Below, one piece after another: positions 48,728-57,199 of a stretch of DNA of 64,000 nt (positions are counted from its first letter, which is position 1; every line of letters starts with the position of its first letter). Position numbers and translations under genes: made by a program. A model generated the notes under the pieces. It saw nothing but the letters and a program-made list of their open reading frames with translations, had not been told where the DNA came from and did no database searches. The stretch spans positions 18,852,350 through 18,916,349 of the forward strand of contig NW_026623019.1 in the NCBI RefSeq assembly GCF_023065955.2, written 5' to 3'. Source of the stretch: Ursus arctos. Taxonomy: Eukaryota > Chordata > Mammalia > Carnivora > Ursidae.

Positions 48728-48852
48728 GTTTCTTGCAGCCCAGAACATAATCTTGATTCCAGTGTTTCGCTGAGTAAACATGGTTGTTTTACCTTTCTCC
48801 TCTTCAAAATCACCCAATAGCAACAAGAAGATTAAAAAATATATATATATCA

Positions 48853-48964
48853 GGGGCACATGACTGGTTCAGTTCGTGGAGCATGTGATACTTGATCTCA
48901 GGGTTCTGAGTTCAAGCCCCACGTTGCGTGTAGAGATTACTTAAGAATTAAAAAAAAAAAAAAA
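48853..48964 (+). repeat. CAN-SINE, short old subfamily
   Basis: Diverged head GGGGCACATGACTGGTTCAG, 'ttcaagccccacgttgcgtgtagagattac', then A tail broken by 'ctt'. Confidence 0.85.
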
Positions 48965-49150
48965 CTTTAAAAAAAAAGGTTCAAACTCATCGTTGCCAAA
49001 TTTTGGAGGCATCTATAACTAAAAATTACAAACTCAAGGAGAGCTATCAAAGGCATTGAAGGTCCAAGAGGGGGGCCACCGGAAGAAGATGCCTATCGTT
49101 GCAGGTCTCAGAGACAACCTCAAGAAACAGTTCTCCAAAATCATTGCTCC

Positions 49151-49171
49151 AGGGGCACCTGGGTGGCTCAG
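49151..49171 (+). repeat. 21-bp CAN-SINE head flanked by direct repeats
   Basis: Only the first 21 bases of a SINE head (aggggcacctgggtggctca, then g) are present, and TCATTGCTCC sits directly on both sides (49141-49150 and 49172-49181). The body and poly-A tail are missing. Confidence 0.9.
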
Positions 49172-49181
49172 TCATTGCTCC

Positions 49182-50058
49182 AAATCTAGAGGTAAAACCA
49201 AAAGTCCCCCACCTGGAGCACCGAAGTGAACTTTCCTGGAGCAAAAGTAGCACTGGGTCTCAAGAAACATACTGGGCAGTCATATTTGCAAGGCAAATTA
49301 TTCGTGAGAGCAGAGAAGAAAAAGTTGGCACTATGAATAGTTCTGCAAGGTCAAACTTAATTAGGAAAAGTAAAGGCTAAAAGAAATTGCTTACTCGCAC
49401 AACACCCCCATAATTTTAAACGGTTTTCTTGCAGCCTGAACCATGATCTATATTCCTCCTACCACATGAGCCTCCAACAAACACACCTTACTCAAAAATA
49501 AGTAATAATCAAAAATGAGCAAGCACAAGAATTATATGAAGATACTATGAGAAGAACATGAAGACGGTAATGGGAATAACAAAGAGCAAATGAATAAAAC
49601 ACACTATGGAGAAGCTGTTGTAAATACATGAAAATTATGAATGAACGGGAATGTTTTTTAAACTATATACAATGCAAGAACATAAAGCACATGTACTAAA
49701 AATTGGATAAGATACACTAAAATAGCAAAGACTATAACATGAATAACCAGAGCTCAAGAAGTAGAAAAAGCAAAATAATCACATTAGAGAACACCAAGTT
49801 AGAAGGAGCATAAATGAGAATAGACAGTTCTGAAAATACTTTAAGAAATATGGGGTCTAAGAAAGAAGTCCTAGAAATACACATGGAAAACCATTTTAAA
49901 TATCAAGGTGAGAGCATTTCTGAGTATTCACAAAACTCTGAACCTATAAAAGAAAAAAATGATAAAATGATAAAATTAGCTATTAAAATTAGCTGTGTAA
50001 AATTCAGAAGTTTCTATGTGACAAAAACATTTTTTAAAAGTTCCAAAATATGACAAAT
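49182..50058. other. A-rich DNA, possibly old L1
   Basis: Plus strand is A-rich, as the sense strand of L1 is, and precedes a clear old L1 3' end. I cannot place it. Frames at 49099-49380 and 49814-50053 are not recognised proteins. Confidence 0.35.
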
Positions 50059-50078
50059 ATTAAAAAGTCAAAAGTTAA

Positions 50079-50322
50079 GGGTGCCTGGTGCCTCAGTTAC
50101 TGACATAGCCAACCCTTGGTTTCAGCTCAAGTCATGATCTCAGGGTTGTGAGTTTGAGCCCTGAGACATGCTCCATACTCAGCGGGAAGTCTGCTTCAAA
50201 TGCTTTCCGTCTGCCCTCCTTCTGGTGTGCGTGTGCGTGCACACACACACGCATGTGCCTGCATGCACGCTCTCTCTCTGTCTCTCCAATGAATAAATAA
50301 ATCTTTAAAAAAATAAAATAGA
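50079..50322 (+). repeat. CAN-SINE with GT/CA stretch
   Basis: Old copy whose CT stretch has turned into 'gtgtgcgtgtgcgtgcacacacacacgcatgtgcctgcatgc' (50.22-50.27 kb). Perfect 20-bp TSD ATTAAAAAGTCAAAAGTTAA at 50059-50078 and 50323-50342, the longest in the window. Confidence 0.97.
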
Positions 50323-50339
50323 ATTAAAAAGTCAAAAGT

Positions 50340-50825
50340 TAAAAAAAAAAGACAAATGAAAGCATAGGGGAAAATGTTTCGACTCCTATCACAAAGATCT
50401 AATGTCATGTAAAGAATACTTACAAATCAATAGGACTAACAACACAATAGAAAAATGGGGAAAGGATATAAAAGGGCAGATTACAAAGAGTGAAATATAT
50501 GACTCTTAAAGATATGAAGCAATGCTTAACCTCACTCGTAAATAAAGAAATGCCAAGATAGAATTTTTCAGTATGGTCAAATATCAAACAGTTAGGTAAA
50601 TCATTGTGTTGATGAGAATGTGAGAAACAGACATTCTCATACATCAAATGTTAATACAATCTCTGTGAAGAGCGATTTTTCAAGATCTATCAGAATTTAA
50701 AATATAATTATAAATTACAAATACATAATTAAAATACATATTTAAAATACAAATAAAATGCAAATACACATCAAGGTATTTCTCCTATTAGTGTATTGTA
50801 ACAGTTAAAATGATGTATTTGCAAG
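50340..50825 (+). repeat. Old L1/HAL1 3' region, left part
   Basis: 'tacaaatcaataggactaacaacac', 'gaaaaatggggaaaggatataaa', 'cttaacctcactcgtaaataaag', 'ctctgtgaagagcgatttttcaagatctatcagaatttaaaat'. It continues after the young L1 at 52.65 kb. Confidence 0.7.
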
Positions 50826-51240
50826 GTTATTTTTTTTATTTAAAATTAATTAACATATAGGGTATTATTAGTTTCAGAGGTAGAGTTTAGTGATTCATCA
50901 GTTGCATAGAACATCCAGTGCTCATTACATCAAGTGCCCTCCTTAATGCCCATCATCCAGTTACCCCATCCCCTCGCCCACCTTCCCTCCAGCAACCCTC
51001 AGTTTGTTTCCTATCATTAAGAGTCTATTATGGTTTGTCTCCCTCTCTGATCTTATTTTATTTTTCCTTCCCTTCCCTATGTTCATCTGTTTTGTTTCTT
51101 AAATTCCACATATGAGTGAAATCATATGATACTTTCTTTCTCTGACTGACTTATTTTGCTTAACATAATACCCTCTAGCTCCATCCACATCATTGCAAAT
51201 GGCAAGATTCCATTCATTTTGATGGCTGAGTAATATTCCA

Positions 51241-51244
<4 letters not shown>

Positions 51245-51283
<39 letters not shown>

Positions 51284-51318
51284 TGTGTGTGTGTGTGTCT
51301 GTGTCTGTGTGTGTGTGT
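51245..51318. repeat. (TG)n microsatellite in L1
   Basis: TG units with a few TC interruptions in the L1 3' part. The minus frame with long HTHTHT runs is this repeat translated. Confidence 0.95.
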
Positions 51319-51333
51319 AACATCTTTATCCAT

Positions 51334-52646
51334 TCATCTGTTGATAGGCATCTGGGCTCTCTCCATAGTTTGGTTATTGTGGACATTGCTGCTATAAACA
51401 TTGGGGTACAGGTGCCCCTTTGAATCACTGTTTGTATCATTTGGATAAATACCTAGTAGTACAGTTGGTGGGTTATATGGTAGCTCTGTTCTCAATTTTT
51501 TGAGAAACCTCCATACTGTTTTCCAGAGTGGCTGTAGCAGTTTGCATTCCCAACAACAGTGTAAGAGGGTTCCCCTTTCTTTACATCTCATTGTGGTTTT
51601 GATTTGTATTTCCCTCGATGCCAAGTGATGTTGAACTTTTTTTTTTTTTTTTATGTGTCTGTTGGCCATTTGTATGTCTTCTTTGGAGAAATGTCTGTTC
51701 ATGTCTTCTGCCCATTTTTCGACTGGATTATTTGGTTTTTGGGTGGTGAGTTTGATAAGTTCTTTATAGATTTTGGATACTAGCCCTTTATCTGATAAGA
51801 CATTTGCAAATATCTTCTCCCGTTCTGTAGGTTACCTTTTAGTTTTGTTGACTGTTTCCTTTGCTGTGCAAAAGCTTTTTATCTTGATGAAGTCCCAGTA
51901 GTTCGTTTTTGCTTCTGTTTCCCTTGCCTTTGAAGACGTGTCTTGCAAAAAGTTGCTGCAGCCAAAGTCAAAGAGGTTGCTGCCTGTGTTCTCCTCTAGG
52001 ATTTTGGTGGAGTCCTGTCTCACACTGAGGTCTTTCATCCATTTTGAGTCTATTTTTGTGTATGGTGTAAGGAAATGGTCCAGTTTCATTCTTCTGCATG
52101 TAGCTGTCCAGTTTTCCCAGCACCATTTATTGAAGAGACTGTCTTTTTTCCATTGGATATTCTTTCCTGCTTTGTCAAAGGTTAGTTGACCATAGAGTTG
52201 AGGGTCCATTTCTGGGTTCTCCATTCTGTTCAGTTGATCTATGTGTCTGTTTTTGTGCCGGTGCCGTACTGTCTTGATGATTACAGCTTTGTAATACAAT
52301 TGGAAGTCCAGAATTGTGATGCCTCCAGCTTTGGTTTTCTTTTTCAATATTCCTTTGGCTACTGGGGTCTTTTTTGGTTCCATACAAATTTTAGGACTAT
52401 TCGTTCCAGCTCTGTGAAAAATGTTAATGGTATTTTGATAGGGATTGTGTTGAATGTGTAGATTGCTTTGGGTAGCATAGACATTTTAACAGTATTTGTT
52501 CTTCCAATATATGAGCAAGGAATTTTTTTCCATTTCTTTGTGTCTTCCTCCATTTCTTTCATAAATATTCTATAGTTTTCAGAGTACGGATCCTTCACCT
52601 CTTTGGGTAGGTTTATTCCTAGGTATCTTATGCTTTTTGGTGCAAT
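51334..52646 (-). pseudogene. L1 ORF2 C-terminal pseudogene
   Basis: The encoded piece is the C-terminal part of the L1 ORF2 protein, downstream of the reverse-transcriptase core. Three open blocks on the minus strand belong together: 52646-52359 (includes [19 protein letters not shown], a conserved L1 block), 52383-51832 (includes [20 protein letters not shown]) and 51702-51334 (includes [20 protein letters not shown], the conserved cysteine region). A +1-type frameshift separates blocks one and two near 52.37 kb. Block two stops at 51832-51834 (TAA, where L1 usually has CAA). A T run at 51638-51652 lies between blocks two and three. Non-functional. Confidence 0.92.
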
Positions 52647-52654
52647 TTTGCAAG

Positions 52655-53060
52655 TTTGTTGCCAAATTGTTTGCAATGTCAAGGATTCCAAATAACTAGA
52701 AGTACGTCTATAGGGGACTTGTTAAAGAAATTTCTATTTCTTTGCAATGAAATATTACACAACTTTAAAAAGAATGAGTAGCTCTATATAGGCTGATTAG
52801 AATGATTTATAAGATACATATTTTAAGTGAAATAAACTGCAATTTTATGTCATTTATGAGAATATATGTTGTATGTGCATAGAATGTCTTTGCAAGACTA
52901 TGCTAAAAAAAGATAAGCATATTTACTGTTGGGAACCAAGGTGGTCAGAAGGCAGGAATAAGGGTGCATTCACTTTCCAGGGCCTTTTGAATGGTGTTTC
53001 ATGGATATGTGTCAGCAATTCAAAAACAATGGAAAAATTTAAAATAAAATTAATTTTAAA
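52655..53060 (+). repeat. Old L1/HAL1 3' region, right part
   Basis: Resumes: 'ccaaattgtttgcaatgtcaaggattcc', 'aataactagaagtacgtctataggggacttgttaaag', 'gcaatgaaatattacacaactttaaaaagaatgag'. Together with 50340-50825 it is the host of the young L1. Confidence 0.7.
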
Positions 53061-54555
53061 AATAAAGCACGCAATATATAAAATATACACTTACACAAAA
53101 CCTCAGTGATTTTGCTTTTAATTTAATTCTACTGTAGAGCTTCGAGGAGAACATTTTAAAGCTTGAAATATTGTTCTTAATTTGGTCGGTGTCATATGAT
53201 TCCCTGAAGCTGTGTACTGAGAAAAGATGGGAATGACAGGCTTGTGATCCTTGGACATACACTCAAGAATCAAGTTCTTCTGGAACTGGGGGTGAAGGAC
53301 TGTGTTAGAAACTGTTTTTGAAATTTTGGAAAATAGAGCAAAAAAATTGGTCTTGCAGTTGATACTTCAAAATTCACTTTTTAAATTTACCATGAGATTT
53401 GTGGTCTTACAACTCCCAAAGACATTGAAGGGATTAGACCTCCATTAAAAAAAAAAAAAAAAAAATTCTCTCTTCTCCCAACATTTATTTAGTTAGTTAA
53501 TTAAGAGTTAAATAGAGGTAAGTTGTGTGGTCTCCTTTCAAACCATCCTAAAAGACCTTGTATTCATGTCTCACTCCACCTATACCCTCACCTTCTGACT
53601 TGCTTGAGAACAGAACAATGGCTAGATTTTAACTGACCATTTCTCTTTACAAAAGAATCTACATTTGAAGGGTAAAGAGGGCCCTCTTTGGGAGTCTCAC
53701 CAAAGAACAGAGAAGAAAAGTGTCTTCACCCAGGAAAACACAACCACCACCTGTAATCTTTCTTCATGCTTTTCTCTGCCTTCGTTATGCTCACATGCTG
53801 AGGCAGGACAGAACGTTCGACACTGTTTAGTCTAGTTTTGGAAAGAAACAATTATTTAAGTTGTTTTAAACAAACACCAGACTATTAAATTTTGTGGAAT
53901 GGATGAAGAATGTTTATCATCCACACTTTGCTCTCTTTGCCAGTGTTATATGTCACAGTTCCCTTAAACCGAATAAGCCATCATCACCATTGAAAGGAAT
54001 GCCCCCCTTGCTATATTTATAAATGTGGGAAAGCAGATCTATCCATAAAGTGAAGATTAAAGCTATTTCTCGGTGAGAAATGATCTGATCACTATTGCAA
54101 AATACCTGTTCGGGGAATAAGCTTACCTATTAAGAACCACTTGTCAACCGAGGAAGAATTCACTGAAAATTTAAGCAAACGGGCATTGGGCAATTCAAGT
54201 GGCAAAATCCAGGAAACAGACTCAGGTAGAAACCCGACTCTTGTTCCCAAGAAAGACAAAGAGGGGGCAGAGCTCTAAAGATGAGAGTTCACAAGTACTG
54301 TTCTCATTTAGGTCCTCTGTGCAAAACAGGGACTGAAACTAGGTTAACTGGGCCTGATTGAGTTAATATCCAAATGGCAGTTTGAAACTTGTCAAATCTG
54401 TTTGGCTCCTTGGGAAGTGAAGAGTGTGAACGTTCAGGTGTCCTGGTGGGGAGGGAGTTAAGTCCAGGCTGAGGGCTTTCAGTTAAAAAAATAAGTTCAT
54501 AGTTTCTCAGAGGAGGCAATGAGGATGTGCATAAATCCCTCCTCCCTATGGCCTC
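53061..54555. other. Unassigned DNA
   Basis: No family recognised. A 19-nt poly-A run is at 53447-53465. Short frames at both strands carry no motif. Confidence 0.4.
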
Positions 54556-54569
54556 TTGGCTCCATTTTA

Positions 54570-54777
54570 TTTTTATTTATTTTTTTTTTAAAGATTTTAT
54601 TTATTTATTTGACAGAGATAGAGACAGCCAGCGAGAGAGGGAACACAAGCAGGGGAGTGGGAGAGGAAGAAGCAGGCTCACAGTGGAGGAGCCTGACGTG
54701 GGGCTCGATCCCATAACGCCGGGATCACGCCCTGAGCCGAAGGCAGACGCTTAACCGCTGTGCCACCCAGGCGCCCC
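54570..54777 (-). repeat. Young ursid-type CAN-SINE (minus)
   Basis: Full-length young variant with 'cccataacgccgggatcacgccctgagccgaaggcagacgc'. Perfect 14-bp TSD TTGGCTCCATTTTA at 54556-54569 and 54779-54792. The frames across it are translated SINE. Confidence 0.97.
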
Positions 54778-54792
54778 ATTGGCTCCATTTTA

Positions 54793-55730
54793 AAAGAGGC
54801 TCTCTCAGCTAGGCTTGCTTGCTCCGTTTTGAAATCTCCTTTTACACAATAGTTCTACACCTCCGTCTTACAGGGTTTCAATAAAGATGACCAGAAAAGC
54901 ATATAATCATAAATAAATATCCCAAAGATTAAACAATCTCAGGGAATCAAGAGAGATGATTCTATGCCACCCGCTCAATAATGGAGAATATCGTAATTTA
55001 TTCCAACAGCTAATTTTCTCCCACAGTATTTCTTCCTTTGCCAAACAGAACATTAATATCCTTCAAATGTTAGTCCTCTCTCATATGATTCCAAATTAAA
55101 AAATGCACACCAAGAACTCACGTGCATTACCCACACACACATATTTGTAAATGGCCTTTCTCTTTCAAACTCAAAATATAGGCAGTCAGTTTTTAAGGAA
55201 CCACCTGTTGCTTCATGGGTCATAGGAAAACATGGTCTGGCTTTCCCCTCCCCTGTCATCGTCAATCAAAAATTCAAATTCACTTTAAAATTAGCCTCTG
55301 CCAAACATCATTAGGGGACTAATCCACTGGAAAAAAGACATTCAGTAAACCCTCTGTAATTCAAGAGGTTAGGCTTTGGCATTCCAGAAAATAAGCACCA
55401 AAATGCCAATGCGGAAAAGAGCTCATGGCATATGAACTCAACAAAACCAGATCTCCGTAACAATGGTCTTAACCCTGGAAATCTACAGATTTATTTGTAT
55501 ATTCGTTAGTGCCTTGTCATCTTCTGACTAACCGTTGAATAGTTAAATCTTCCTTTCTGTAGGCACTCAGTGATTTAATTCACAAATGTAAAATTTCTTT
55601 TTCAATTACATGTTTCATGCAGAAAGAAGGACAGCAACACTCTTAAAATCCATGTACACTGATACAGTGCACATATGCGTGTGCGATCTCATAGTAATCA
55701 CAAAAATCATGCTTGACTGATGTGTTAGTT
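54793..55730. other. Unassigned DNA
   Basis: No family or gene recognised. Confidence 0.4.
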
Positions 55731-55732
55731 TC

Positions 55733-56135
55733 CTACTGCTGCTGCCATAGGTTACCAGCTTAGTGGCTTAAAACAACGGAAACCTATTCTCTTTCAGTTG
55801 TGGAGGCCAGAAGTCCAAAATGAGTTTTACAGGGCAGTTGCTTCTGGAGGCTCCAAGGGAGAATCCCTTCTGGTGATTTCTAGCATTCCTTGGCTTGTGG
55901 CTACATCGCTTGAATCACATTGCATCCTCCTCTTCTGTAACCAGGTTTCTCCCTCTGCCTCTCTCTTATAAGGATACATGGGGTCACATTTAGGGTCCAC
56001 AAAGACTCTTTCCATCTCAAGGTCCTTGGCTTAACCACATCTGCAAAATCCCTTTGCCATATAAGGTAACAACATATTCATAGGTTCTGAGATTAGGATG
56101 TAAACATTCTTAGAGGCACTATGCAGCCTACCACA
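55733..56135 (-). mobile_element. Solo MLT1 LTR (minus)
   Basis: Reverse-complement MLT1: 'tgttagtttcctactgctgctgccatagg', 'cttaaaacaacggaaacctattctc', 'ccttggcttgtggctacatcgcttgaatcacattgc', 'ttaaccacatctgcaaaatcccttt'. GATG abuts both ends (55729-55732 and 56136-56139), possibly four of the five duplicated bases. No internal viral genes. It lies next to a MIR. Confidence 0.85.
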
Positions 56136-56140
56136 GATGG

Positions 56141-56262
56141 TATTATTCCCATTTTATAGATGAGGACACTAAAAATCAGAGATGGTAACCTGGTTGCCCA
56201 CTTTCATGGGACTGGTACATCCATGATTCAAAGTCCTTGTTGCTTGTTGATTCCCCTACACC
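56141..56262 (-). repeat. MIR SINE (minus)
   Basis: 'attattcccattttatagatgaggacactaaaaatcagagatggtaacctggttgccc' is reverse-complement MIR. Confidence 0.8.
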
Positions 56263-56421
56263 AGGCGAAAGATTTTATATTTGAGAATTATTTTATATGT
56301 GTGTATGTGTGTGTGTACGCATATACATACATGTACACAAATGTTTTTAAACTGAAAATGTGACTTGAGATCTTTGCTTATAATTGATGACTTGATGTGC
56401 TTCAAAAAGACATATGAAATA

Positions 56422-56635
56422 GGGGCACCTGGATGGCTCAGTCAGTTGAGCATCCCTCTCTTGGTTTCAGTTCGGGTCATGATCTCAGGGTAGGGAAGGG
56501 GGCATCCAGCTCTGAGGTGGCCTCTAGTACTCAGCAGGGAGTCTGCTTAAGAATATCTCTCTCTGTCCCTCCCCCTGCTCACACTCGCTCTCTGTGTCTC
56601 TATAAAATAGATAAATCTTTTTAAAGAGAGAGAGA
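56422..56635 (+). repeat. CAN-SINE, older
   Basis: Full-length but diverged ('agcatccctctcttggtttcagttcgggtcatgatctcaggg'). Imperfect flanks 'gacatatgaaata' and 'gacacgaaata' look like a decayed TSD. The 3' GA-rich piece (agagagagagag) may be an expanded tail. Confidence 0.92.
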
Positions 56636-56699
56636 GACACGAAATAAAGTTTGTGGTATTGGAAAAATATCTCTAAGGTCCATGCTACAAACGGGTGAA

Positions 56700-57080
56700 A
56701 TCCCACCTACTTTCCACAAACACCAAACTTCCAGGTTTATGCATGAAAATGTTTAAGCCTGTGAATGTAAAGTTATCGACTACAGATAATTTGTGACCAT
56801 TTCCTTTTCAAGGCAAATGGAGGTGTTCTCTTGAATTTGAGTTCCAGGAGATGCTCCAGAGGCCTGGAAATGGGGAGGAGGGATAGGGCAAGAGAGTAGG
56901 AGGAGGCTAAGCAGGCCAAGCTTTAGATCTGACAACTGGAGCTCTACTCGTCTCTCTTTCGTATTTAGGAGTCCTGACTGAAAACCTACCTGGGAGTAAT
57001 TTTTCTGCTGCTAAAATTAACTTGAAAGTCACTAGTCTTAACCTGTAATGACTTTTATAATTTCTTAGGTGTCCGTTATA
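56700..57080. other. Unassigned DNA
   Basis: No feature recognised. Confidence 0.4.
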
Positions 57081-57086
57081 CATCTA

Positions 57087-57087
<1 letters not shown>

Positions 57088-57118
<31 letters not shown>

Positions 57119-57119
57119 A
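57088..57119. repeat. (TG)n microsatellite
   Basis: About 14-15 TG units followed by a purine-rich stretch (gagaaagacacagagacagagacagagagagg) to about 57.18 kb. Confidence 0.93.
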
Positions 57120-57199
57120 TGAGAAAGACACAGAGACAGAGACAGAGAGAGGCAAAAAGGAGAAAGAGAAACAAGAGAGCCTGAATCTACACCATGGCT

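Larger units (their letters stand above)
50826..52646 (-). mobile_element. Young 5'-truncated L1 (minus)
   Basis: The youngest long element in the window. From left (3' end) to right: T-rich tail complement, carnivoran L1 3' UTR ('ttcagaggtagagtttagtgattcatcag', 'gtgccctccttaatgcccatcatccagttacccca'), a TG microsatellite, then ORF2. TTTGCAAG at 50818-50825 and 52647-52654 brackets it as a TSD. It interrupts an old plus-strand L1 that resumes on the right. It lacks the 5' UTR, ORF1 and the N-terminal ORF2 endonuclease and RT, so it cannot move. Confidence 0.93.

Noticed and set aside
51099..51440. 113-codon minus open frame
   Set aside because: Its core is a long HTHTHT run made by the TG microsatellite within L1; not a gene.
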